Assembly (NCBI GenBank): GCA_963835935.1
Contig: CAWIHK010000006.1
Span: forward strand, 124,001 to 188,000
Reading direction: 5' to 3'
Length of the DNA: 64,000 nucleotides
Source: CAWIHK01 sp963835935
GTDB taxonomy: Bacteria > Bacteroidota > Ignavibacteria > UBA10030 > CAVZMI01
Both the position numbers and the translations under genes were made by a program. A model generated the notes under the pieces. It saw only the letters and a list, made by a program, of their open reading frames with translations, did no database searches and was not told the DNA's origin. Within the stretch, counting starts at the first letter, position 1; every line of letters starts with the position of its first letter. Shown here piece after piece: positions 55,117 to 63,446 of this stretch.

Positions 55117-56165
55117 AATTCCACCGTTCCGGTAATCATGTGAATGCCTTGAGGAGCAAATGGTTCAATACCGTAGGAATAATTCAATGTCGACATTATG
55201 CCGCCCACCGGGTAATGCAGTGCAAAACCGAATGTCGGAGTCGAACCTCCATACTGATCGTTCAAGAACAAGCGATCGATGCCCGCACGAATGGAGAAGC
55301 AAGAGATGGGAGTCCATTCTACGCCGCCGCGAAATAATTTTGTATCACTGCCAAGCATAACAAAATCAAGTGCAAGTGTGAGCGTTGAATCCACCAGAGT
55401 GTACGATCCACCGATTCTTGTCGTGAGTGGAAATTGATCGATCGTGACTACGCCTTCGTCACCGTATAAATTCCCACTGTCCCATCTGTATTTTGAGTTT
55501 ATATCTTGTATGGTTGCACCAACACGAAGATCATGGGAAATCGTATAAAGAATACCAAGGTCAAGTCCGGCGGCGGTAGAGACCATTCCATCATAGAGGC
55601 GGTAATAGTAGAGACGGAATGTTAAACCGGCTGAAAAGTTTTTCATTATTTGTTTCGCGAATGAGGCAAAGATTAAATTCTCGGTCACCGATCGCATGCC
55701 GGTTGGATGGCCGTCATCATCGCGGCCGTCAATATTCGATACTCCCGAATTAATAAACCCGATGGAAATTCCAGCCTGGTTCTTCAACGGTTGCGAGTAA
55801 TACAAAAAGTTCAATGATCTATCGAGTGATAAAGATGTAAACCCAAGCGAGAGAGTTCTATCATTTTGAAATGTAATAACTGCAGGATTATAATAACTCG
55901 AAATTTCTCCGTCAGTCACTGCTGTCATCGCGTTGCCCATTGCGATTCCGCGTGAACCAAAACCGATACGCGAAAAAGCTCCGGCAGTTCCGCCGACTTG
56001 AGCGTGCACTTCTGAAAAAAGAATTAGTAAAACGAAAAAACTAAAATTAAGCGCAAAAAAAGAAAGGGCTGAAGCCCATAGCTTTTTTCGGTGGATTATC
56101 CGCATCCCCGACCTGAAGGTCGGGGCTATTAGTAATAATCGCATGAATGTTAATATCGATTTCAT
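55113..56165 (-). CDS. PorV/PorQ-family outer-membrane protein with REP-derived N-terminus
   Basis: 350 residues from the ATG at 56165. The mature part begins GGTAGAFSRIGFGSRGIAMGNAMTAVTDGEISSYYNPAVI, the same family as its neighbour. The first ~55 residues are unusual: MKSILTFMRLLLIA, then a stretch from a palindromic repeat (56066-56127), then a normal hydrophobic signal core ending SEVHAQ. An internal ATG at 56105, inside the repeat, gives MRIIHRKKLW before the core and would make a regular signal peptide. Either start is possible; the repeat keeps the frame. Confidence 0.82.
   Translation of the reverse strand: MKSILTFMRLLLIAPTFRSGMRIIHRKKLWASALSFFALNFSFFVLLILFSEVHAQVGGTAGAFSRIGFGSRGIAMGNAMTAVTDGEISSYYNPAVITFQNDRTLSLGFTSLSLDRSLNFLYYSQPLKNQAGISIGFINSGVSNIDGRDDDGHPTGMRSVTENLIFASFAKQIMKNFSAGLTFRLYYYRLYDGMVSTAAGLDLGILYTISHDLRVGATIQDINSKYRWDSGNLYGDEGVVTIDQFPLTTRIGGSYTLVDSTLTLALDFVMLGSDTKLFRGGVEWTPISCFSIRAGIDRLFLNDQYGGSTPTFGFALHYPVGGIMSTLNYSYGIEPFAPQGIHMITGTVEL
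56066..56127. repeat. REP-like element inside a signal-peptide coding region
   Basis: GGGC-TGAA-GCCC (56066-56077) and CCCCGACC-TGAA-GGTCGGGG (56106-56125) are two perfect hairpins with the same TGAA loop, 28 bases apart, followed by CTATTAG. It lies within the open frame of the minus-strand PorV/PorQ gene and adds about 20 codons without breaking it. Confidence 0.75.
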
Positions 56166-56181
56166 TTCAAACTTTCCGAAT

Positions 56182-57711
56182 TTACTGAAGCACCATTATT
56201 TTTCCCCACATCGGTACATCGTTACCTACTGTGACCCGATAATGATATACACCGTTTGCTACACGCCGGCCTTTGTCATCATGGCCGTCCCAGATTTCAT
56301 CATAATCCTGTGTTCCATGACGTTGTGCATTTCTGATTATTGTCCGCACCCGATTCATTGCGAAATCAAAGATCTCGATCGTAACTTCAGTTTCTCTTCC
56401 TGCTGTCGAATAATGGATTCGAATTATTCCGGAATTTGGAGAGAATGGATTTGGATACGCATAGACATATTTTGCGTTGCCGATGTATTCAAAAGTTCGG
56501 TTGAAATCCCATTTGGATCCGAAAACTATCGCGGTATCTACTGTTGAAACAATACCATCGTTGGTGGCCAGCCATAATCTTGAACCTATAGTTCTCACCG
56601 CGTAGATAGGATCCGACGTAATGATCTGGTGGGTTCCCGCGTCGGAAATTGTGCCTGAATGCATCCATGTTAGTCCATCATCGGTTGAACGATAAAGGCC
56701 GGTCTCCGTTGCTACGTAGATAATATTATCTTGAAAAGCAAAATCATAAGCTTTCACACCCGTAAGAAAATTTTTCCATGTGTTTCCATTATCGGCAGTA
56801 TAACTGATGCCGTACGATTCGGTCTGATCGGTTGGCCAATTCGTTGTCCATATTCTTCTCACATTTCCTACAATTTGGGGACGAATAGTGATGATCCAAT
56901 TTCCGCTAAATGAAGTTGGCTGACTTGTGATCCGTGTCCAGCTGGTTCCGCCATCGGTGGATTTATTCATGCCGCCGGCTGTTCCGCACCACACTGTATC
57001 GTCGTCTATTGCGTACACTGAAAATGCCAGCATGTTATTATTGTATCGCGGATCGAAATATCTTGATATTCCATCCGTCCGGTTAATGTAACCTGGAAGA
57101 GTATCGATTGGTTTGATCGAATGTCGGTCGTCAGGGGGGAGAAGCACCCTCGTCCATGTTTTTCCGTTATCAGAAGAGAACCGAAGACTTGAAGCCCAGC
57201 TTGCAATCCAGACTTTCGATTTTGAAAGTGAAATTCCCCAAGTTACATTTTGTTCAGGAACTATGACCGGTAAAATTGAAAGCGCCGTATTCACTCCGTA
57301 CGATATTATACTATCTCTGGAACTATCGACCGTTTGAGGAATGGAAATCCAGGTTGCACCTCTATCAAATGAAACTGAGTACCCTGATCCTGTTTGTACA
57401 CTGCCGTTGTCGCCGCTTTGTTTCGTGTATAAAGTTGATGCCCAAATTAAAGAATCACGAACTGTAATTGCCGCAACCGATGGATTAATAAATTTCCGAT
57501 CGGCGAAAGATTCCCACGTCAATCCTTGATTTATTGTCCGATTGATTCCTTTTCCCGTTCCCGTCCATAATGTATCGCCGGCAATTTCCATGTGGGACAC
57601 GTCGTTGCTCAATGGTTGGTTATTCTGTTGAGATAAACTAAAGGTTGATTGTTGAGCAGTAACCGTCGAGCATATGAAAAAGATTATAAAAAAATATTTG
57701 GAACTTTGCAT
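56182..57711 (-). CDS. Secreted BNR/sortilin-like repeat protein with T9SS tail
   Basis: 509 residues with a signal peptide (ending TVTAQ). Repeats of the Asp-box type recur: NQGLTWES, DRGATWISIP, DNGKTWTRV, DGGTSWTRI, DNGNTWKNF, DDGLTWMHS (SxDxGxTW), spaced 40-70 residues, consistent with a beta-propeller. The last ~95 residues (VYAYPNPFSPNSGIIRIHYS ... NGVYHYRVTVG) are a FlgD-like/T9SS type A domain. It is probably a surface propeller exported by T9SS, next to two PorV/PorQ genes. Ligand unknown. Confidence 0.88.
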   Translation of the reverse strand: MQSSKYFFIIFFICSTVTAQQSTFSLSQQNNQPLSNDVSHMEIAGDTLWTGTGKGINRTINQGLTWESFADRKFINPSVAAITVRDSLIWASTLYTKQSGDNGSVQTGSGYSVSFDRGATWISIPQTVDSSRDSIISYGVNTALSILPVIVPEQNVTWGISLSKSKVWIASWASSLRFSSDNGKTWTRVLLPPDDRHSIKPIDTLPGYINRTDGISRYFDPRYNNNMLAFSVYAIDDDTVWCGTAGGMNKSTDGGTSWTRITSQPTSFSGNWIITIRPQIVGNVRRIWTTNWPTDQTESYGISYTADNGNTWKNFLTGVKAYDFAFQDNIIYVATETGLYRSTDDGLTWMHSGTISDAGTHQIITSDPIYAVRTIGSRLWLATNDGIVSTVDTAIVFGSKWDFNRTFEYIGNAKYVYAYPNPFSPNSGIIRIHYSTAGRETEVTIEIFDFAMNRVRTIIRNAQRHGTQDYDEIWDGHDDKGRRVANGVYHYRVTVGNDVPMWGKIMVLQ

Positions 57712-57727
57712 GAATAATATCCTGAAG

Positions 57728-58567
57728 TTAACGAAGAACTATATTGTGAGTGATGACATTGCTTGATGCGCCTAATTTATCGGTTGCCACAAAACTAAAT
57801 TTGTAAGTGCCCGGTTTATTTGTAGGAAGAACACTGACAACACAAGAATATATTCCATCATTCGAAACCGCATCGCCGTGTGTAGCAAGATCGCCGTCGT
57901 CGTACATCCGAACAGCGCCTGCAGAAGAAGGGGAACCGTCCGGCAGTATCGTAGTAAACTGAACCGATGATATATCGCTCAGTCCATCCGGATCATTTAC
58001 ACCTAATTCAATTGTGAATATCGTTTCGGTGCCCCATGATGGAATTGCAACTGTGTCGGGTGCAACAAGATTTGAGATTACTGGCGGCTTATTCAAATGC
58101 ATCACAGAAATTGAACGAATGAAGCTGTTACTTTTCAATCTATCTTTATTGATTATGAAAAGATCGACTTGATAATTGCCGGCATCTGCACGCGTGAATT
58201 GGAATGGTCCGGAAACCTGGAATGTGTAATATCCTCTTGATGTAGAAAGACTGTCGATATCTGCCGGTGAAATATCAATAGATTCTGTATTGAATATCTC
58301 GCCTGTTTGGAGATATGTTATCGTGTATTCAACCTTGGTGACGTTTAATGCCGGCGTATTTAATGTAATTGCGAAGGAGACTGTGGTATCAATCTGATTC
58401 GCGGCCGTTCCGGTGATTTTATCTAAATTATATGTCGGATTTAATATTTGAACATCTGAAAGTTCAGGAACTGCATAAGAATAATTTACAATGCTGGATT
58501 CCTTTTTATTGCATCCTGAGTTGGCTATTAACAGGAACAGCAATGATAAAATCAGTAAGTATTTCAT
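57728..58567 (-). CDS. Lipoprotein with immunoglobulin-like repeats
   Basis: The ATG at 58567 is chosen, 18 codons inside the longest frame, because it starts a standard lipoprotein signal MKYLLILSLLFLLIANSGC (Cys19). 279 residues. The mature part is beta-rich with recurring patterns of Ig/cadherin-like folds (VTKVEYTITYLQTG; RSISVMHLNKPPVISNLVAPDTV; GVNDPDGLSDISSVQFTTILPDGS; MYDDGDLATHGDAVSNDGIYSC). The last motif is common in bacterial surface modules. It follows the S2P gene and precedes the propeller gene in the same direction. Function unknown. Confidence 0.75.
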   Translation of the reverse strand: MKYLLILSLLFLLIANSGCNKKESSIVNYSYAVPELSDVQILNPTYNLDKITGTAANQIDTTVSFAITLNTPALNVTKVEYTITYLQTGEIFNTESIDISPADIDSLSTSRGYYTFQVSGPFQFTRADAGNYQVDLFIINKDRLKSNSFIRSISVMHLNKPPVISNLVAPDTVAIPSWGTETIFTIELGVNDPDGLSDISSVQFTTILPDGSPSSAGAVRMYDDGDLATHGDAVSNDGIYSCVVSVLPTNKPGTYKFSFVATDKLGASSNVITHNIVLR

Positions 58568-58636
58568 CGAGCTATCTTTTGGAATGAGATTGATTTTATC
58601 TGAACGACGAATATTAAGCATTTTTGGTTACCGAAT

Positions 58637-59659
58637 CTAAAGGTTAATATAGAATGGAGTAGTTGAAAAGGACAGCAAAAAAATTATGAAAGTCACCCAA
58701 CCAACCGATATACGACCCCGGGTGAGTGGGGAAGGATCATAGATTTCCGGGTGATCGAGTTTGACGACAAAAAGAAGAACGGCTGCCCAAAATACCCAAC
58801 CTATCCAGCCGAATGGAAGGTGGATGCCAATCACCGGAAGAATTCCGGCAATACCTATGATGGATATGATACCGAAAGTAGTTCGTGCGATTAGTTTATG
58901 TTTTGAACCGAAAATAGTGTACGCGATATGGCCGCCATCGAGTTGTCCGATCGGAAGAAGATTCATCGCAGTTACAAATAATCCGAACCATCCAGTGCAA
59001 AGAAATGGATAGTGATAAATTTCACTCATCGGGGGAATGAACGATCCGGCCGGACGAGGTGCGATTGAGCAAAAAATTTGATAAAGCAAATTATTTCCGA
59101 AGACCAGATCGCCGGGTGGTATAGAGCTTAGTTGTCTGTACTCTGGATGAATCGAATAAAGATATTCAATTGGCGGGAGTGTCGCGAACCCATAAGTGAG
59201 AATTATCAAGCAGCCAATGAAGCCTGCTATCGGTCCGGCGGCGCCAATATCGAACATTGCTTTTTTATTCGGAATAACTGTTCGTGTTCGAATGACGGCA
59301 CCGAGTGTTCCAAAATTTAAAAATCCGGGAATGAATGGAAATGGAATATAGAAAGGAAGTGTTGCATCGACCCTGTGAGATCGTGATGCGAAATAATGTC
59401 CGAATTCATGAACACTGAGTATGAATAATAGTGAAAGAGAGTAAGGCAATCCATAATAAAAATTGGCTAATTCGAATTCGTTTTTATTTAACCACGCGAC
59501 TCCGGCAATAGTTGTAGTAAAAAGAGTCAGAAGGAATAAACCGCCATGTATCAACCACTGTTTTCGGGTGATAGGTCTAAACGCACTGTTATGTTGATCT
59601 TCTTGTAATTTCAAATTATTCAGCGAGATTTCTATGGATAAAAGTAAATGAAGATACAA
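58637..59659 (-). CDS. Site-2 protease family (M50) membrane metalloprotease
   Basis: 340 residues in the longest frame, which starts at a TTG (59659); a second TTG 16 codons in is also possible, so the start is uncertain. About seven membrane segments. Zinc motif HEFGH at 84-88 and the second motif NLLPIGQLDGGHI are both present. Between them PFYIPFPFIPGFLNFGTLGAVIRTRTVIPNKKAMFDIGAAGPIAGF matches the EGY1/S2P-like subgroup lacking a PDZ domain. It cuts membrane-embedded substrates; target unknown. Confidence 0.9.
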   Translation of the reverse strand: MYLHLLLSIEISLNNLKLQEDQHNSAFRPITRKQWLIHGGLFLLTLFTTTIAGVAWLNKNEFELANFYYGLPYSLSLLFILSVHEFGHYFASRSHRVDATLPFYIPFPFIPGFLNFGTLGAVIRTRTVIPNKKAMFDIGAAGPIAGFIGCLIILTYGFATLPPIEYLYSIHPEYRQLSSIPPGDLVFGNNLLYQIFCSIAPRPAGSFIPPMSEIYHYPFLCTGWFGLFVTAMNLLPIGQLDGGHIAYTIFGSKHKLIARTTFGIISIIGIAGILPVIGIHLPFGWIGWVFWAAVLLFVVKLDHPEIYDPSPLTRGRISVGWVTFIIFLLSFSTTPFYINL

Positions 59660-60164
59660 AAATTTAGCTCAAAATAAAAATGGATAGAAATCTCGCTAAT
59701 TATTAAACTAAAGGCTATCTGTATCCATCAATCACGGTCTCGGTGGAATAGGAAGAGGATCGGTTTCAGCATTCTGCAAGTTTGCCGTCTTGCCAATATG
59801 TTTTGTTGTCTGGAATGAATTGTCGATTTCGTTGTTCAATAAAATAATAATCATCACTCCGCCAAGAATAGAAAAAATACGGCGAAATAGCTTAGATAGA
59901 TTAGATTTCATTTTGATACCCTTTCTTAATGTGATGGTTTAACCACAGTTGGTTAATTAAGTATGTGGCAATGCGTGATTTATAATTGAAGGAATGATAA
60001 TAAATTAAAAAAATCAATGATAATATGAAAATATTTTTGTATTATCTGAAATATTTTCATATATGCAATAATCCTCAAAAAAAATAGGTCATGAGATTAA
60101 TACGTAATTATTTGCTTGACACCGTAAGAAATTAAAGTTACTTTACATAGTTATAGAGGATAAA
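59660..60164. other. Divergent intergenic region; possible small membrane-peptide ORF
   Basis: About 505 bases between divergent genes. On the minus strand AAAGGG precedes an ATG at 59912 that reads MKSNLSKLFRR and then an unlikely sequence. A one-base shift near 59880 would continue as a hydrophobic segment (SILGGVMIIILLNN) and a polar tail ending PLPIPPRP, stopping at 59732. That would be a ~59-residue single-helix protein, but it needs an indel and is not claimed as a gene. The rest is AT-rich; a promoter for the next gene is listed separately. Confidence 0.35.
60116..60144 (+). promoter_or_regulatory. Candidate sigma-70-type promoter
   Basis: TTGACA (60116-60121), 17 bases, then TACTTT (60139-60144), about 20 bases before the TTG start of the membrane-protein gene. 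The -35 box is perfect; the -10 box is weak. Confidence 0.45.
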
Positions 60165-61304
60165 TTGAAAAAACGGGTTGTTAATATTATAATCTTATTG
60201 TGGGTTGTCTTTTCTTTTCTGGAGATAGGATTTCTTTTTTTCTCTCCAGAAACACTTTCGATCGGGGATAGTATCCATGCGAATATAAGATTTTTGATAA
60301 GTATCCTATTGTTCTTTTTTATTAAGAACGACACGTCCAAACGTGCAAGAATAGTTTTCCTAAATTTCTTTTTCTTTTATTCTCTCAGTGTCATTAACAC
60401 ATTCATACTCGTATTTCTTGCCGGGTCTCCTCTCCGGCAATTTTATTATTTCACCCTTTTCACGAAAGGTATCTCGGTTCTTCTCTTCACATTCATGTGC
60501 GTTTATCTTTCGATTGATACGATCTTAAGGAGATCTGGAATATTTTTGAAATATTTTTTATCTCTTGTAATCATTGGATCGTTCTTTTCTTATTACGGCA
60601 ATTCTATTATTAATCCGGATAAGTTGTATTCCCTTCCTGTAATTACGGATTGGAAACAGATTGATAAATCTTATCATGAATACGTTGGAAGAAATAAACG
60701 GGAACCATCGGCTGAGGAATTGGCGCCGACGCTCACTATGCACTCTGACGACGGGAAAGAATTAACCAGAACTGAAGATAAACTGATTCGTATTCGGGAG
60801 TTGCTTCCATATATCCCGGGCGTCAATTATGCTATTCTATTGTACAAACCGATATATCTCTATGTGATTCATATGAATGTGATTTCTTTTATTTTCCTTC
60901 TTCTCTTCATAGGATATCAGTTACGTTATGACCCGCCGCTTGGTGCATACATTGAAAAAATTGCGCTGGTGTTATTGGTCTTTTCTTCTCTTGAGATTCT
61001 CCACGCATGGGCTTATATTAAATCCGTTGATATTGATATGGTAAAAGGATTGCATGAAATTGCTCAATACGTATCAGCAACGCTCACGTTCATCGCAGGC
61101 ATATTGTTTGCGATGCGATTAAAGTTTGTTCTATCGCCGACTGGGAAATTCTATGAATCTGAATTGGTTCATCATGCTCAACATACTACTCGTTGGCGTG
61201 ATGTTCTTGATAATTTTTTTATACATCATTACTTTAATCCGAAAGCGCTTAAGAGAAGATTATTTACATCCATCTCAAAGCGGGATGAAAACCGTGAAGA
61301 GTAA
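60165..61304 (+). CDS. Polytopic membrane protein, possible sensor partner of the AAA+/Fis regulator
   Basis: 379 residues from a TTG start with AGAGGA upstream. About eight hydrophobic segments in two groups (residues ~5-165 and ~230-325) separated by a polar loop of ~65 residues (SLPVITDWKQIDKSYHEYVGRNKREPSAEE...). The C-terminal tail is soluble (FYESELVHHAQHTTRWRDVLDNFF...). No family was recognised. It is followed 86 bases later by an AAA+/Fis regulator that lacks its own sensor domain, so it may supply the signal; this is inferred from position only. Confidence 0.72.
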   Translation: MKKRVVNIIILLWVVFSFLEIGFLFFSPETLSIGDSIHANIRFLISILLFFFIKNDTSKRARIVFLNFFFFYSLSVINTFILVFLAGSPLRQFYYFTLFTKGISVLLFTFMCVYLSIDTILRRSGIFLKYFLSLVIIGSFFSYYGNSIINPDKLYSLPVITDWKQIDKSYHEYVGRNKREPSAEELAPTLTMHSDDGKELTRTEDKLIRIRELLPYIPGVNYAILLYKPIYLYVIHMNVISFIFLLLFIGYQLRYDPPLGAYIEKIALVLLVFSSLEILHAWAYIKSVDIDMVKGLHEIAQYVSATLTFIAGILFAMRLKFVLSPTGKFYESELVHHAQHTTRWRDVLDNFFIHHYFNPKALKRRLFTSISKRDENREE

Positions 61305-61365
61305 GTTCTTGTATAAACTTTTCCGAGTTCTGTCAAAGGTTAATTTTACACATAAAGAAAAATAG
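61153..61365 (+). CDS. Overlapping out-of-frame ORF with a membrane helix (doubtful)
   Basis: 70 codons starting inside the tail of the membrane-protein gene in another frame and extending 61 bases beyond it. It reads MNLNWFIMLNILLVGVMFLIIFLYIITLIRKR... with a strong hydrophobic helix and a basic tail, and ends 26 bases before the regulator ATG. No clear Shine-Dalgarno is seen. It could be an overlapping gene or chance; the host frame also looks like real protein here. Confidence 0.3.
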   Translation: MNLNWFIMLNILLVGVMFLIIFLYIITLIRKRLREDYLHPSQSGMKTVKSKFLYKLFRVLSKVNFTHKEK

Positions 61366-61390
61366 ATATACAAAAGAAAGGTCAAAGGCT

Positions 61391-62374
61391 ATGCAATATC
61401 CAATCATTGGAAAAAGCAAAGTAACAGAGCAATTGATCAGGACGATAAATCGGCTCGCAAAATCCAGGAAGGATATTTTAATTGTCGGAGAAGCTGGAGT
61501 AGGGAAAGGGGCCATTGCTAAAAATATCTTTCACCTTAGTAAAACAGATGGGGCAGAATGTCCCTTTCTTTCATTGAATCTTTCAGTGATCGATGACCGG
61601 GAACTCGAAGCTCTGCTGTTTGGCCATGATCGAGGCGTGGAAGGATTACCGTATACAACAAAACGCGGCGCATTCGAAATGGCTCAAGGTGGCACAGTGT
61701 TGATTGAGGAAATCGAAGAAGCCAGTTTGCGCAACCAGATGAAGATTCTCAACTTTATCAACGAACGAAAAACAAAACGGATTGGTGGGCAAAAAAATAT
61801 TCCTGTTGATATCCGTCTCATCATTACGACTAAAGAAGAACCGGATGAAGCGATAAAAAAGAGAAAGCTTCTCGATGAATTAAGAGACAAACTTGTCAAT
61901 TTCGAAAAACTAAACGTTCCGCCGTTACGAGAGAGACAGGACGACATTCCGGCGCTTGTTAAACATTTCACAAACGAATTATGTGAAGAACTCGGGCTTC
62001 CCGATATCGCAATCGACGTGAATTCCGTTGAAGTACTCGTCCGGCAACCGTGGCGCGAAAACATCAGAGAACTGAAGGCGGTCATCGACAAATGCGTTCT
62101 TTTTTCAAGCGGCGGCCGTTTCTCTCTTCCTCCGGAATTGGTGGACGAAAAAACAGAAGTCGTCAAGATGCTCAACAATATTAACAACAGTCAGGAATTC
62201 ATCCTGGATAATTCACTCGACGTAATCGAGAAAGGTATTATCGAACGATCTCTGGATAAGTTCGGATTTAATCAATCGCGTGCCGCACAATTTTTGGGAA
62301 TGACCGAGCAAACCCTGCGCTATAAATTGAAACGGCTTAATATCATGAGTTCACGGCAAAGACGTAATTATTAA
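61391..62374 (+). CDS. AAA+ regulator with Fis-type HTH, lacking the GAFTGA loop
   Basis: 327 residues; CAAAGG precedes the ATG. AAA+ core with Walker A GEAGVGKG (33-40), Walker B GGTVLIEEIEE (Asp changed to Glu), sensor/R-finger region LNVPPLRERQDDIPALVKHF, and C-terminal Fis helix-turn-helix (FNQSRAAQFLGMTEQTLRYKLKRL). The sigma-54 contact loop is absent: where GAFTGA is expected the sequence is RGVEGLPYT. There is no receiver or GAF domain. It is therefore unlikely to act on sigma-54 in the standard way and may be a DNA-bound ATPase or repressor. Confidence 0.85.
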   Translation: MQYPIIGKSKVTEQLIRTINRLAKSRKDILIVGEAGVGKGAIAKNIFHLSKTDGAECPFLSLNLSVIDDRELEALLFGHDRGVEGLPYTTKRGAFEMAQGGTVLIEEIEEASLRNQMKILNFINERKTKRIGGQKNIPVDIRLIITTKEEPDEAIKKRKLLDELRDKLVNFEKLNVPPLRERQDDIPALVKHFTNELCEELGLPDIAIDVNSVEVLVRQPWRENIRELKAVIDKCVLFSSGGRFSLPPELVDEKTEVVKMLNNINNSQEFILDNSLDVIEKGIIERSLDKFGFNQSRAAQFLGMTEQTLRYKLKRLNIMSSRQRRNY

Positions 62375-62396
62375 TTGTAGAGAAGATTTTATGAAA

Positions 62397-62427
62397 AGCC
62401 CTGGCAAAAAATGCCGGGGCTTTTTTG
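62397..62427. terminator. Strong bidirectional terminator
   Basis: AGCCCTGGCA (62397-62406) pairs with TGCCGGGGCT (62412-62421), one G-T, with a short A-rich loop and TTTTTT following. On the other strand an A-run precedes it, so it also serves the convergent phosphate transporter gene, whose stop is at 62439. Confidence 0.85.
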
Positions 62428-62438
62428 TATCATCCCAA

Positions 62439-63431
62439 TTAGAAAAAGAGACTGAGAAAATGATAGCAGATAACCGACATTAATGCCGACAATGGAATCG
62501 TAAGAACCCATGCCCAAACAATTTTTTTTGCAACACCCCAACGAACGGCTGATAATCTTCGTGTTGCACCCACACCCATAATCGCACCCGTGATAGTGTG
62601 AGTAGTGCTGACAGGAATTCCCCAAACAGCAGTACCAAGTAGTGTAATAGCACCTGCCGTTTCAGCGCAGAATCCACCGACCGGTTTCAATTGCGTGATC
62701 CCCATACCCATTGTTTTAACTATTCGCCAACCTCCAAAAAGTGTCCCGAGGCTAATTGCTGCATGGCAAAGAAGTATGACCCAAAACGGTATTATAAATT
62801 CTTTTAAGAATCCCGCGCTTAATAAAACTCCAGCTATAATTCCCATCGTTTTCTGCGCGTCATTTGTTCCATGCCCAAGGCTATAAAATCCTGCTGAAAC
62901 AAGTTGGAGTTTTCGAAATATTTTATCGACTTTAGAAGGTGATTTTTTTTTAAAAATATGAAAAATAATAACTTGAATGGTGAATCCGAGAAAGAGTCCT
63001 AACAAAGGAGCGACAACGATGAAAATTAATGTCTTTATCCAACCAGCGTAGATAATAGCGCCAAATCCGACCTTTGCAACTGCAGCTCCGGCATAGCCAC
63101 CTATAAGTGCATGCGAGGAACTAACTGGCAGACCATAGTACCATGTTATGATATCCCATACAATCGCACCAAGAAGCCCGGCGAAGATCACGTGAATATC
63201 GACAACACTTATATCGACCATCCCCTGTCCAATTGTTTTTGCAACGCCTGTCCCAAATACAAATGCCGCCACAAAATTAAAGAATGCAGCCCACACGACA
63301 GCTTGTTGGGGTGTGAGAACTTTTGTCGATACCACCGTCGCAATGGAATTTGCTGCGTCATGAAAACCATTCAGAAAATCAAAAACGAGGGCGACAAAGA
63401 TAACGAAGATTACTATTTCGAGTGTCGTCAT
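62439..63431 (-). CDS. pitA: PiT-family inorganic phosphate transporter
   Basis: 330 residues with about ten membrane helices. Both PiT repeats are visible: FLNGFHDAANSIATVVSTKVLTPQQAVVWAAFFNF near the N-terminus and SLGHGTNDAQKTMGIIAGVLL in the middle, plus GLPVSSSHALIGG and GIPVSTTHTITGAIMGVG. It is a low-affinity phosphate:cation symporter. It lies 15 bases after the DUF47 gene on the same strand; the two families are normally paired. Confidence 0.95.
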   Translation of the reverse strand: MTTLEIVIFVIFVALVFDFLNGFHDAANSIATVVSTKVLTPQQAVVWAAFFNFVAAFVFGTGVAKTIGQGMVDISVVDIHVIFAGLLGAIVWDIITWYYGLPVSSSHALIGGYAGAAVAKVGFGAIIYAGWIKTLIFIVVAPLLGLFLGFTIQVIIFHIFKKKSPSKVDKIFRKLQLVSAGFYSLGHGTNDAQKTMGIIAGVLLSAGFLKEFIIPFWVILLCHAAISLGTLFGGWRIVKTMGMGITQLKPVGGFCAETAGAITLLGTAVWGIPVSTTHTITGAIMGVGATRRLSAVRWGVAKKIVWAWVLTIPLSALMSVICYHFLSLFF

Positions 63432-63446
63432 AATTAGAGGATATGC

